From: an uncultured Acidobacteriota bacterium
GTDB lineage: Bacteria > Acidobacteriota > JAAYUB01
Reading direction: 5' to 3'
NCBI GenBank assembly: GCA_937925645.1
Contig: CALAMB010000486.1
Coordinates: 1 to 64,000 of the forward strand
DNA length: 64,000 bases
Position numbers and translations under genes: made by a program. A model generated the notes under the pieces. The model was given only the letters and a program-made list of their open reading frames with translations, did not search any database and had not been told where the DNA came from. Shown piece after piece: positions 10,024 to 18,308 of the stretch (position 1 is its first letter; every line of letters begins with the position of its first letter).

Positions 10024-13000
10024 ATCGATACTCGTCCCAGCTCCTGACGGACAGTTCGGCGATGTTCAGCCGGCAGGCAGCGTGGATGAACGCGGCGGCC
10101 AGGCGCGCGTTGGTGAGGAGGGGCACGTTATAGTCGATGGCGCTGCGGCGGATCCGGTAGTCGTTGCTGAGCTCGCCCCGGCTCAGGTTCTTGGGGATAT
10201 TCACCACCAGGTCCACCCGTCGCTCCCGGATGACGTCCAAGCTGTTGGGCCGGCGGTCCTCGTCGGGCCAGTGAACCGCTTCGGCCGCCACGCCGTGTCC
10301 GGCCAGAAAGGCGGCGGTGCCGCGGGTGGCGTAGAGGGGGAGCCCGCGCGCCTGCAGCAGCCGGCAGCCGTTCAGCAGCTCCAGCTTCGACCGCGGCTCG
10401 CCGGTGGAAAGCAGGACGCCCCGCGCCGGGATGGTGTAGCCCACCGCCAGCATCGCCTTCAACACCGCCTCGTGGAAATCCTCGCCGAGGCAGCCCACCT
10501 CGCCGGTGGAGGCCATCTCCACGCCGAGGACCGGATCCGCCCGGTGCAGGCGGGCGAAGGAGAACTGCGGCGCCTTCACGCCCACGCAGTCCAGCTCGAA
10601 AATGGATTTGCCCGGTTTCTCGACGGGGCGGCCCAGCATCACCCGGGTGGCCAGCTCGATGAGGTCCAGTTGGAGCACCTTGGACACGAACGGGAACGAC
10701 CGCGAGGCGCGCAGGTTGCACTCGATCACCCGGATGTGGTTGTCCCTGGCCAGAAACTGGATATTGAACGGGCCGGAGATCTCCAGCGCCCCGGCGATCT
10801 GGCGGGTGATCCGCTTGATGCGCCGCACCGTCTCCAGGTACAGCTTCTGGGGCGGAAAGACCATGGTGGCATCGCCCGAGTGCACGCCGGCGAACTCCAC
10901 GTGCTCGGAGATGGCATAGGCCAGGATCTCGCCGGCGCGGGCCACGGCGTCGATCTCGATTTCCTTGGCCTGCTCGATGAACTCGGAGACCACCACCGGG
11001 CAACGGCGGGAGACGTTGGCCGCCAGCGCCAGCAAGCCCTCCAACTCCTCCCGGTTGGACACGACGTTCATCGCCGCTCCCGAGAGCACATAGGACGGGC
11101 GCACCAGGACGGGAAATCCCACCACCTCCACAAAGGCCAGGATGTCGGCCACGCTGGTGAGTTCCCGCCAGCGCGGCTGGTCCACGCCGAGCCGGTCCAG
11201 GAGCGAAGCGAACTTGTGACGGTCCTCGGCGGCGTCGATGGACACGGGACTCGTCCCCAGCACCGGCACGCCCTGCCGATGGAGCCGCGGCGCCAATGTG
11301 TTGGGGATCTGGCCGCCGGTGGCGACGATGACGCCCAGCGGCCGCTCCAGCTCCACGATGTCCAGCACCCGCTCGAAACTGAGTTCCTCGAAGTAAAGCC
11401 GGTCGCAGACGTCGTAGTCGGTGCTCACCGTCTCCGGGTTGTAGTTGATCATGATCGCCCGGAGGCCCTCGGCGCGGATGGTCCGCACGGCGCTCACGCC
11501 GCACCAGTCGAACTCCACGCTGGAGCCGATGCAGTAGGCACCGGAGCCGAGCACCACCACGTCGCGGCCGTCGGCGGGGAAGTCGACGTCGTGGCTGCCG
11601 CCGCCGTAAGTGAGGTACAGGTAGTTCGTCCGCGCCGGGTACTCGGCGGCCAGGGTGTCAATCTGCTTGGCGCTGGGCACGATCCCCCGTGCCTGCCGGT
11701 GGCGGCGCACCGCCAGCATCTCCGCCTCGATGGTCTCGGCGGACGGGTCCAGAACCAGCCGGGCGATCTGGAAGTCGGAAAACCCCCGGCGCTTGGCCTC
11801 GCGCAGCAGCGCGTCGGGGATCGCCTCGATGCGTCCGCAGGCGGCCAGCTCGCCGGCCAGTTCGTGGATGTGCTCCAGGCGCTGCAGGAACCAGCGGTCG
11901 ATGCGCGTCCGCGCGTGTATCTCGTCGATTGTCCAGCCGCGGGCCAGCGCCGCGGCGATGGCGAAGACGCGCGTGTCAGTGGGCTCGGCCAGCGCCAGGC
12001 CGATGTCGTCGACGGCCGGCTCCCGGTTGGCGGCGAAGCCGTGCATGCCCTGGCCGATCATCCGCAGCCCTTTCTGGAACGCCTCCTCGAAGGTGCGGCC
12101 GATGGCCATGACCTCGCCCACGCTCTTCATGGAGCTGCCCAGCTGCTTCTCCACCCCCTTGAACTTGCCGAGATCCCAGCGCGGGATCTTGCACACGACG
12201 TAGTCGAGCGCCGGCTCGAAGCAGGCGGTGGTGGTGCCGGTGACGGCGTTGCGGAGCTCGGGCAGGGCGTGACCCAGCGCCAGCTTCGCCGCCACGAACG
12301 CCAGCGGGTAGCCGGTGGCTTTCGACGCCAGCGCGCTGGAGCGTGACAGCCGGGCGTTGACCTCGATGACCCGATAGTCGTCGGAGCCGGGGTCGAGGGC
12401 GAACTGGATGTTGCCCTCGCCCACGATGCCCAGGTGGCGGATGATCCGGAGAGCGAGCGCCCGGAGCTGGTGGTACTCGGCGTTGGTCAGCGTCTGGGAC
12501 GGCGCAACCACGATGCTCTCGCCGGTGTGGATGCCCAGCGGATCGAAGTTCTCCATGTTGCAGACGGCGATGCAGTTGTCGAACCGGTCCCGCACCACCT
12601 CGTACTCCACTTCCTTCCACCCCTTGAGCGACTGCTCCACGAGGATCTGCGGCGCACAGGCGAACGCCCGCTCGGCGCGGGCGGCCAGCTCCGCCGCGTC
12701 GGCGCAGAAGCCGCTCCCCTGCCCGCCCAGGGTGAAGGCGGCGCGGATGATCACCGGGAAGCCGAGCGCACGGGCCGCCGCCGCGGCATCCGCCACGGAG
12801 GTGACCGCCATGCTGCGGATGGTGCGAACGCCGATCTCGTCGAGGCGCCGGACGAACCGCTCCCGGTCCTCGGTGTCGGCGATGGCCTCGATGGGCGTGC
12901 CCAGCACGCGGACGCCGTGCCGCTCCAGCGCCCCGGCGGCGTGGAGCTGCAGGCCGCAGTTGAGCGCCGTCTGGCCGCCGAAGCCGAGGAGGATGCCGTC

Positions 13001-13243
13001 GGGCCGCTCCCGCCGGATCACCGCCTCGACGAAAAACGGCGTGACGGGGAGGAAGTACACGCGGTCGGCCACACCCGCCGAAGTCTGCACCGTGGCGATG
13101 TTCGGGTTGATCAGGACGGTCCGGACGCCTTCCTCCCGCAGCGCCTTGAGCGCCTGGGAGCCGGAGTAGTCGAACTCGCCCCCCTCACCGATCTTCAGCG
13201 CGCCGGAGCCCAGCACGAGCACGGAACGGATCTCAGCGGCCAT
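10022..13243 (-). CDS. carB: Carbamoyl-phosphate synthase large subunit
   Basis: CarB uses glutamine-derived ammonia, bicarbonate and two ATP to make carbamoyl phosphate for pyrimidines and arginine. At 1073 residues it has normal length: two ATP-grasp halves and a C-terminal MGS-type allosteric domain. Both nucleotide entry motifs are present, SVLVLGSGALKIGEGGEFDY at the N-terminus and VVVLGSGAYCIGSSVEFDWC near residue 560. The N-terminal phrase and NPNIATVQTS resemble the eukaryotic CPS/CAD and Bacteroidetes enzymes more than E. coli CarB (GAGPIVIGQACEFDY). It overlaps carA by 11 bases, so the two subunits are coupled. Confidence 0.96.
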   Translation of the reverse strand: MAAEIRSVLVLGSGALKIGEGGEFDYSGSQALKALREEGVRTVLINPNIATVQTSAGVADRVYFLPVTPFFVEAVIRRERPDGILLGFGGQTALNCGLQLHAAGALERHGVRVLGTPIEAIADTEDRERFVRRLDEIGVRTIRSMAVTSVADAAAAARALGFPVIIRAAFTLGGQGSGFCADAAELAARAERAFACAPQILVEQSLKGWKEVEYEVVRDRFDNCIAVCNMENFDPLGIHTGESIVVAPSQTLTNAEYHQLRALALRIIRHLGIVGEGNIQFALDPGSDDYRVIEVNARLSRSSALASKATGYPLAFVAAKLALGHALPELRNAVTGTTTACFEPALDYVVCKIPRWDLGKFKGVEKQLGSSMKSVGEVMAIGRTFEEAFQKGLRMIGQGMHGFAANREPAVDDIGLALAEPTDTRVFAIAAALARGWTIDEIHARTRIDRWFLQRLEHIHELAGELAACGRIEAIPDALLREAKRRGFSDFQIARLVLDPSAETIEAEMLAVRRHRQARGIVPSAKQIDTLAAEYPARTNYLYLTYGGGSHDVDFPADGRDVVVLGSGAYCIGSSVEFDWCGVSAVRTIRAEGLRAIMINYNPETVSTDYDVCDRLYFEELSFERVLDIVELERPLGVIVATGGQIPNTLAPRLHRQGVPVLGTSPVSIDAAEDRHKFASLLDRLGVDQPRWRELTSVADILAFVEVVGFPVLVRPSYVLSGAAMNVVSNREELEGLLALAANVSRRCPVVVSEFIEQAKEIEIDAVARAGEILAYAISEHVEFAGVHSGDATMVFPPQKLYLETVRRIKRITRQIAGALEISGPFNIQFLARDNHIRVIECNLRASRSFPFVSKVLQLDLIELATRVMLGRPVEKPGKSIFELDCVGVKAPQFSFARLHRADPVLGVEMASTGEVGCLGEDFHEAVLKAMLAVGYTIPARGVLLSTGEPRSKLELLNGCRLLQARGLPLYATRGTAAFLAGHGVAAEAVHWPDEDRRPNSLDVIRERRVDLVVNIPKNLSRGELSNDYRIRRSAIDYNVPLLTNARLAAAFIHAACRLNIAELSVRSWDEYR

Positions 13244-14324
13244 GGCGCACCAGGTCCATGAAATCGTCGAACAGAAACTCGGTGTCGGTGGGGCCGCCCG
13301 AGGCCTCGGGGTGGAACTGCACCGAGAAGAACGGTCGCGTCCGGTGGCGGAGCCCCTCGTTGGTGCCGTCGTTCAGATTGACATAGAGGGGCTCCCAGCG
13401 GTCGTCGAGCCCCGCCGGGTCCACCGCGAAGCCGTGGTTCTGCGAGGTGATGAATGCCCGCGGCGTCCCGGGCCGGCCCACCGGCTGGTTGTGGCCGCGG
13501 TGGCCGAACGCCAGCTTGTAGGTGCGCGCGCCGGCCGCCAGCGCTAGCAGCTGGTGCCCCAGGCAGATGCCGAACACGGGCCGCCCCGCCTTCAGCGTCT
13601 GCCGGATGCGGGCCACCGCCGCGGCGCAGCGCGACGGGTCGCCGGGACCGTTGGAGACCACCAGGCCGTCGAAGTCCATGGCGGTGAAGTCGTGGTCCCA
13701 CGGCACCCGGACCACGGTGGCGTCGCGGCGCAGGAGGCAGCGCAGGATGTTGTGCTTCACCCCGCAGTCCAGCAGCACGATCCGCCGCCGGCCGTCGCCG
13801 TAAGTCTGTACCGATCGCGTGCTCACCTGGGCCACCAGGTCTTCGCGGTTGGGATCCCGCCACGGCCCGGAGGCAGCTTCCCCATCCGGGACGATCCGGC
13901 CGAGCAGGGTGCCGTGGGCGCGGAGGCGCTGGGCCAGCGCCCGGGTGTCCACGCCGGACAAGCCCGGCACGCCGTGGGCCGCCAGCCAGTCGCCGAGGCC
14001 GGTCCGGGCGGCCCAATGGCTGTGCCGTCCCGAGTAGTCGGCGATGACCAGACCGGCCACGCGGACCGCCTCCGATTCGAAGTTCTCGCAGACGCCCCTG
14101 TCGTACCGCAGCTCGGGCACGCCGTAGTTGCCCACCAGCGGATAGGTGATCACCAGGATCTGGCCGGTGTACGAGGGGTCCGACAGGCTCTCGGGGTAAC
14201 CGGTCATGGCGGTGTTGAACACCACCTCGCCGGCCGCCGGCCGCACGGCGCCGAAGAGACGGCCGGTGTGCTCGCTGCCGTCCTCGAGGATCAGGCGGCC
14301 TGCCGCCGCCGCTGCCCACTGCAT
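13233..14324 (-). CDS. carA: Carbamoyl-phosphate synthase small (glutaminase) subunit
   Basis: CarA hydrolyses glutamine and channels ammonia to CarB. The 363-residue protein has an N-terminal CPSase_sm domain (LILEDGSEHTGRLFGA, FNTAMTGYPESL) and a C-terminal class I amidotransferase domain. The nucleophile Cys lies in VFGICLGHQLLALAAG, and the His/Glu pair in FSVQFHPEASGGPTDTE. The ATG at 14324 has GGGGGCG upstream. The frame stays open to 14390, but without homology to the family. No pyrimidine or arginine attenuator was found upstream, although a minus-strand TATAAT lies near 14415-14420. Confidence 0.95.
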   Translation of the reverse strand: MQWAAAAAGRLILEDGSEHTGRLFGAVRPAAGEVVFNTAMTGYPESLSDPSYTGQILVITYPLVGNYGVPELRYDRGVCENFESEAVRVAGLVIADYSGRHSHWAARTGLGDWLAAHGVPGLSGVDTRALAQRLRAHGTLLGRIVPDGEAASGPWRDPNREDLVAQVSTRSVQTYGDGRRRIVLLDCGVKHNILRCLLRRDATVVRVPWDHDFTAMDFDGLVVSNGPGDPSRCAAAVARIRQTLKAGRPVFGICLGHQLLALAAGARTYKLAFGHRGHNQPVGRPGTPRAFITSQNHGFAVDPAGLDDRWEPLYVNLNDGTNEGLRHRTRPFFSVQFHPEASGGPTDTEFLFDDFMDLVRHGR

Positions 14325-14430
14325 GAAAGCGCCCCCGAAAATTTCGGCAATGGTAACACAACCTGCCGGCGTCGCTGAGCACTTTTTCAAACAGTGAATC
14401 GTTTCATGTAACCCATTATAAAAAATGGAA

Positions 14431-14460
14431 TTGAATTACTCCCTCTTCCGGCCCTATGAT
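14431..14460 (+). promoter_or_regulatory. Putative sigma-70 promoter for the DinB/PPTase/lipoprotein operon
   Basis: TTGAAT (14431-14436) and TATGAT (14455-14460) are separated by 18 bases, in an AT-rich patch between the divergent carA and DinB-like genes. Confidence 0.55.
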
Positions 14461-14533
14461 GGGAGTGCGTGCCGCGCGGTCGTCGCTGCCTGACATCAGA
14501 CGGGAGCGGCTGGATCCGGCCCCGGAGATCGCC

Positions 14534-15049
14534 ATGCTGACCGAGCTTCTGGCCCTGCACGAAATCTTCCGGCTCAACACCGGCCTGCTCCGCAACGCGT
14601 TGGCCGGGGTGGATGACGCCTCCGCCCGCCGCAAGCTCCATCCCGACATCAACCCCGTCGCGTTTCTGGTAATCCACCTTCTCGACGCCCGGTTCTCCAT
14701 GGCCCGCATGATCGGCGCGCCGGCCGAAAATCCACATCAGGCGGCATGGGACGCGGCCTCCTCCTTCGACGCCCTGCCCGGCGTGCCCCCGCTGGAGGAA
14801 CTGCTCGCCTTGTGGCACGGAGTATCCACGGCGCTGGCCGAACGCTGGCCGCGGATGACCGCCGCCGACCTGGCGGCTCCGGCGCCCCACCCGTTCCCCG
14901 TCGCCGACCCTTCCCGCATGGGCGGACTGGCTTTCCTGCTGCAGCACGAGTCGTACCACCTGGGGCAGCTCGGGTTGCTGCGCCGGATGCTGGGACTCCC
15001 CGCCATGATCTGGACGGCGGACATCCCGGGAACGTCGGACAGCCGATGA
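14534..15049 (+). CDS. DinB-family protein
   Basis: This 171-residue four-helix protein is of the DinB/YfiT type, a family that usually carries a three-His metal site and in some members acts as a thiol transferase. The candidate ligands are His in FLVIHLLDARFSMARMIG and the HxxxH of LLQHESYHLGQLGLLRRMLG. I chose the ATG at 14534 because GGAG lies six bases upstream and it gives the usual family length. An in-frame ATG at 14456 overlaps the promoter. The stop overlaps the next start as ATGA. The substrate is unknown. Confidence 0.78.
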   Translation: MLTELLALHEIFRLNTGLLRNALAGVDDASARRKLHPDINPVAFLVIHLLDARFSMARMIGAPAENPHQAAWDAASSFDALPGVPPLEELLALWHGVSTALAERWPRMTAADLAAPAPHPFPVADPSRMGGLAFLLQHESYHLGQLGLLRRMLGLPAMIWTADIPGTSDSR

Positions 15050-15843
15050 TGGTCCCGCGCCATATCCCGACTGCACATTGGCTCTCCCCGCCGCCGGCAG
15101 GCCTTCCCGCCGCGGGCGAGCTCCACGTCTGGCGGGCCGGGCTGGACTGGGCGCCCGGCGCCCTGGTCGCGGCCGCATCCTCCCTGAGCCCCGACGAGCG
15201 CGAGCGCGCCGCGCGGCTGCGGCTGCCGGCGCACCGGGACGCCTTCGTCGCCGCCCGGGCGTTTCTCCGCGGCGTGCTGGCCCGCTGTCTCGGCGCCGAC
15301 GCGGCGGCACTGCGCTTCGGAGCGACCGCCCACGGCAAGCCGTACCTGACCGCGCCCGCAACTTCCCTGCATTTCAACCTGGCTCACTCGGGCGGCGTAG
15401 CACTGCTCGCGGTGACCGGCGACGGGCCGGTCGGCGTCGACGTGGAACGCGTCCGCGCCGACCTGAACCTGGACGGGATCGCCCGGCGGTTCTTCCGCCC
15501 CGAGGAAGCGGCGGCGCTCGCGGCCCTGTCGCCGGCGCGGCGGACCGAGGCGTTCTTCGCCGTCTGGACGCGGAAAGAAGCCCTGCTCAAGGCGCTGGGC
15601 AAGGGGATCGCCGGCGGCGTGGACCGTTACGGCGTCACCGTGGCCCCGGAGGCGCCCGCCCGCGTGATCGCCGCCGCGGGCGGCCCCGGCGAGGCAGCCC
15701 GCTGGTGGGTGGCCGACCTCGCCGCCGGCTCCGGCTACCGCGCCGCCGTGGCGGCGCCGGCGGCGCCCCGCCGGGTGCTCACCTGGGCGTGGCCCGATCC
15801 GGTGGACAGCCCGGCATCCCGCGCAGCGGAGGAAATCCCATGA
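15046..15843 (+). CDS. 4'-phosphopantetheinyl transferase, Sfp type
   Basis: The enzyme transfers phosphopantetheine from CoA to a serine of carrier proteins. Over 265 residues it shows the family motifs: GVDVERVR in the central region (Mg-binding Asp/Glu) and FAVWTRKEALLKALGKGI further on, with FNLAHSGG before them. Sfp-type enzymes often serve secondary metabolite or lysine pathways, but no carrier protein gene is in the window, so the target may be the fatty-acid ACP. Adjacent ATGs at 15046 and 15049 are both possible starts, and the first overlaps the DinB stop. The 3' end overlaps the next gene by four bases. Confidence 0.9.
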   Translation: MMVPRHIPTAHWLSPPPAGLPAAGELHVWRAGLDWAPGALVAAASSLSPDERERAARLRLPAHRDAFVAARAFLRGVLARCLGADAAALRFGATAHGKPYLTAPATSLHFNLAHSGGVALLAVTGDGPVGVDVERVRADLNLDGIARRFFRPEEAAALAALSPARRTEAFFAVWTRKEALLKALGKGIAGGVDRYGVTVAPEAPARVIAAAGGPGEAARWWVADLAAGSGYRAAVAAPAAPRRVLTWAWPDPVDSPASRAAEEIP

Positions 15844-16688
15844 CCCAGCCGCCGTCCGCCACTTGGCGCCGGATCGCATTCGGGCTGCTCCCCGTCGCCC
15901 TGCTCGTCGCCCTGGTGGCCTCGACCGGTTGCCGACCGGAACCCCGTCGGGACTGGGCCGGCCTTAGCGCGGCTGCCGCCCGTGCCGGCGACTGGCACGT
16001 CGCGGGACGCGCATGGCTGGAAAATCCCGCCGCCGCCGAAGCGCACGGGCGCTTTCCGGACTACGACCGCGGCCGGCTCGATGGGTGGCGGCACGGGGAC
16101 CGGCTGACCCTGACCCGGCAGGAGCCGGACGGCCTGGCGGAGACGGTGATCGTGGAAGGTCTCCAGGCCCGGAGCTTCGTCGTGCATCACTTCATCCGGT
16201 TTTTCGACGGTCGCACCGAGGGGACCCGCTTCGCGCTCGCCGGTCCGGGCGAGCTGTACGACAACTGGCCCGTCGCCGCCCTGCTTGTTGACGCCGCCCT
16301 CGGCTATCCCTGGCTGGGACCGGCCGGCCGGCCGCAGCCCACGGCAGGCCCTGAACCGTTCCCCCACCGCCGCGCGCCCACGGTCTGGTTCCGGCTCACG
16401 CTCAGGCCTGATCCACTCCCGGGGTTCTCCGAATACCACGGCTTCCGGTTGGGGCTCTCCCCCCGCGACGGCCTCGTCCGAACCGCGGTGGGCGCCCTGC
16501 GGGAAAATCCGAAGGATCCCCGATCCGACATCCTGTACCGGGTGGTGGTGTTCGACCGGGTGACCATTCGCACCATCGGCTCGGCGGAAGGGCTCCTGCC
16601 GCCGGCGGCCGCCGCCGCGCCCTGGCGGGACGTCGCGACGAACCAGGCGATCTCCCCGCCCCGCGAACTCATCGCCCCTACTCCCTGA
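15840..16688 (+). CDS. Predicted lipoprotein of unknown function
   Basis: This 282-residue protein has a lipoprotein signal: arginine near the start, a hydrophobic stretch (LLPVALLVALVA), then the lipobox-like STGC with Cys near residue 31. The rest is predicted beta-rich and tryptophan-rich, with no motif I recognise. Its size and pattern (measured-quantity-like segments such as LTLRPDPLPGFSEYHGFRLG) resemble periplasmic lipid-binding LolA/LolB-like folds, but this is only a guess. GGAGG precedes the ATG, which overlaps the phosphopantetheinyl transferase stop as ATGA. Confidence 0.8.
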   Translation: MTQPPSATWRRIAFGLLPVALLVALVASTGCRPEPRRDWAGLSAAAARAGDWHVAGRAWLENPAAAEAHGRFPDYDRGRLDGWRHGDRLTLTRQEPDGLAETVIVEGLQARSFVVHHFIRFFDGRTEGTRFALAGPGELYDNWPVAALLVDAALGYPWLGPAGRPQPTAGPEPFPHRRAPTVWFRLTLRPDPLPGFSEYHGFRLGLSPRDGLVRTAVGALRENPKDPRSDILYRVVVFDRVTIRTIGSAEGLLPPAAAAAPWRDVATNQAISPPRELIAPTP

Positions 16689-16730
16689 ATTCGTCGTCAT
16701 CGCGGAGACACCGAGGCGTCGGATTCCAAC

Positions 16731-17149
16731 CGTACGCCGCGTTCGACGAACGCGGCCCGTTGTACCTCGCGCACTCCGTGCGCGTGTTCGGCCACGGCAC
16801 GATATTTCTGTCCCGCGCGACACCGTCGTCCGTACGCCGCGTTCGATGAACGCGGCCCGTCCGATCAGCGGGCGCCAACGGATGGCGCTTCAGTTCCAGC
16901 ATGAATGTGCCGCCGGTGCAGGAGCCGGCGGGCGACAGGCCCGCCACCACTTGCCCATTTTCACGGCGCCCGTCCGGCGGACGGGCGCTACTTCGCCGTA
17001 CGCCGCGTTCGATGAACGCGGCCCGTTGTACCTCGCGCACTCCATGCGCGTGTTCGGCCACGGCACGATCACAGTACCTCGCGCACTCCGTTCGCGAGTT
17101 TCGGAGTGATGCGCGTCCAGATGCGCGCGACGGCAGGCGGGATGCCTGC
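16731..17149 (+). repeat. Cluster of REP-like 73-bp double-hairpin repeats
   Basis: Two copies of a 73-bp unit (16731-16803 and 16997-17069) differ at only two positions. A 30-bp 5' fragment is at 16831-16860, and a 17-bp internal fragment at 17074-17090. Each full unit holds two palindromes: a 9-bp stem (GCCGCGTTC/GAACGCGGC) and a 7-bp stem (CGCGCAC/GTGCGCG, one mismatch in the second copy). Other hairpins fill the gaps: a 7-bp stem at 16927-16945, a 10-bp stem at 16966-16988, and GCAGGC/GCCTGC at 17133-17149. Short open frames across the region have no SD and look like by-products. No transposase is present. The form fits REP/BIME-type elements. Confidence 0.75.
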
Positions 17150-17216
17150 ACCACATCGGGCGCGTTGCATCGCAGCGCACGTCCCGGGGAGATCCTTCGC
17201 ACACGCCACTTCAACC

Positions 17217-17246
17217 TTGACAAACGCGCCCGGTTGATTTAAAAAT
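17217..17246 (+). promoter_or_regulatory. Sigma-70 promoter of the aromatic attenuator operon
   Basis: A consensus TTGACA (17217-17222), a 17-base spacer and TAAAAA(T) (17240-17246) lie about 55 bases before the leader peptide start. Transcription should begin near 17252. Confidence 0.8.
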
Positions 17247-17300
17247 GGGCCGATCGAAACCGACACGGAGCGATTCAATCGGACTAGGATAGTGCGCGTG

Positions 17301-17384
17301 ATGTTTGTCAACGGCCGGTCCCGCTTCTACTTTTACTTCTATTTTCCGCCTTCGCGGGGCCGGGGGAGCATGCGCGCCGACTAG
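17301..17384 (+). CDS. Phe/Tyr leader peptide of the pheA operon
   Basis: This 27-residue open frame starts at the ATG at 17301 and ends at the TAG at 17382-17384. It reads MFVNGRSR, then FYFYFYF at residues 9-15, then a basic tail. Seven consecutive Phe or Tyr codons (17325-17345) are the hallmark of a leader peptide that senses charged tRNA-Phe and tRNA-Tyr, by analogy with E. coli pheL. The sequence is unlike pheL, and here Phe and Tyr alternate. A weak AGGA lies 13 bases upstream; a GTG at 17298 is an alternative start. It lies between a consensus promoter and an intrinsic terminator, ahead of genes for Phe/Tyr synthesis. Confidence 0.85.
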   Translation: MFVNGRSRFYFYFYFPPSRGRGSMRAD

Positions 17385-17440
17385 CTGACCAGCCAGATCG
17401 AACGTTCCCAAAAGCCCCGAAGCGATTCGGGGCTTTTTTA
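17315..17440 (+). promoter_or_regulatory. Transcription attenuator with alternative hairpins
   Basis: Four segments pair in mutually exclusive ways. Segment 1 (17315-17324, CCGGTCCCGC) pairs with segment 2 (17354-17363, GCGGGGCCGG) over 10 bp with one G-U, and the loop holds the Phe/Tyr codons. Segment 3 (GCCCCGAAG, 17414-17422) can instead pair with segment 2 (CTTC at 17350-17353 plus GGGGC at 17356-17360, two-base bulge). Segments 3 and 4 form the terminator. Inferred logic: a ribosome stalled for lack of charged tRNA-Phe or tRNA-Tyr masks segment 1, segments 2 and 3 pair, and transcription continues. With full supply, segments 1 and 2 pair and the terminator forms. Confidence 0.8.
17411..17440 (+). 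terminator. Attenuator terminator before pheA
   Basis: An 11-bp perfect stem AAAGCCCCGAA/TTCGGGGCTTT with a GCGA loop is followed by a T run (the stem itself supplies three of the T). It ends 22 bases before the pheA ATG, so it can only act as a leader terminator. Confidence 0.9.
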
Positions 17441-17462
17441 TTTTCAGCGGAGGTAGACGACC

Positions 17463-18308
17463 ATGCGCATCGCGATCCAGGGCGGCATCGGGTCATTCCA
17501 CCACGAGGCGGCCGACCGCTTTGCGCCCGGCGCCGCCGAGCCGGTGGTCTGCCGCACGTTCCGCGCCGTGTGCGAGGCGGTGCGCACCGGCGCCGCCGCG
17601 CGCGGTCTCATGGCGGTGGAGAACTCGCTGGCGGGCGGCATCGTCGCCAACTTCGCCCTGCTGGGCGAGTATCCGCTCCACGTGCACGAGGAACTGTACC
17701 TGCGCGTGGAGCAGCACCTCCTGGCCCTGCCCGGCCAGCGGCTGGCGGACATCCGCACCGTGCGCTCCCACCCCGTGGCCCTGCTCCAGTGCAGCCGCTT
17801 CCTGGCGGCCCACCCGCACCTGGAGTGCGTGGAGAGCTGGGACACCGCCGAAAGCGCCGCGGACATCCGACTCGGGGGCTTGCGCGGCGCCGCCGCCATC
17901 GCCGGCCCGCTGGCCGCCGAGCTTCACGGTCTGGCGACGCTCGCCACCGGCATCCAGGACCACACCGACAACTTCACCCGCTTCCTCGTGCTCGCCGCGA
18001 CCGCGCCGGAGGCGGCCGCGCCGCCGGACAAGGCGTCGGTGCAGTTCCGCCTGCCCCACCGGCCGGGAACGCTGGCCGCCGCGCTGGCGGCGCTGCGCCG
18101 CGGCGGGGTGAACCTGACCTTCATCCAGTCGCTCCCCATCGCCGAGAACCCATACGAGTACGTCTTTCACGTGGACCTCGAATGGGAGCGCCCCGGCGCC
18201 CTCGACGCGGCGATGGCCGCGCTGAGCGGCCGTGCCGCGGCGGTACGCCTCGTGGGCGCCTATCGCCGCGGCTGCCGCCCCGTGGCAGCCCGGGCGGTGA
18301 CGTCATGA
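17463..18308 (+). CDS. pheA: Prephenate dehydratase
   Basis: PheA converts prephenate to phenylpyruvate for phenylalanine synthesis. The 281-residue protein opens RIAIQGGIGSFHHEAA and has VENSLAGGI and the catalytic TRF motif in DNFTRFLVL. A C-terminal ACT domain starts near residue 195 (QFRLPHRPGTLAAALAALR). In the ACT domain the usual Phe-binding ESRP motif reads QSLP (FIQSLPIAENPYEYVF), as in some Bacteroidetes enzymes, so Phe feedback may be weaker. A strong GGAGG precedes the ATG. The gene lies directly behind the Phe/Tyr attenuator, and its stop overlaps the next gene by four bases. Confidence 0.93.
   Translation: MRIAIQGGIGSFHHEAADRFAPGAAEPVVCRTFRAVCEAVRTGAAARGLMAVENSLAGGIVANFALLGEYPLHVHEELYLRVEQHLLALPGQRLADIRTVRSHPVALLQCSRFLAAHPHLECVESWDTAESAADIRLGGLRGAAAIAGPLAAELHGLATLATGIQDHTDNFTRFLVLAATAPEAAAPPDKASVQFRLPHRPGTLAAALAALRRGGVNLTFIQSLPIAENPYEYVFHVDLEWERPGALDAAMAALSGRAAAVRLVGAYRRGCRPVAARAVTS

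Noticed and set aside
10082-12346. A 754-codon frame opposite carB
   Set aside because: Antisense shadow of carB.
16731-17090. CRISPR array
   Set aside because: Repeats are too few, 73 bp long, internally palindromic and unevenly spaced; no cas genes are present.
16678-17223. Several short frames on both strands in the repeat region
   Set aside because: They arise from palindromic repeats, lack Shine-Dalgarno sequences and share no protein family.
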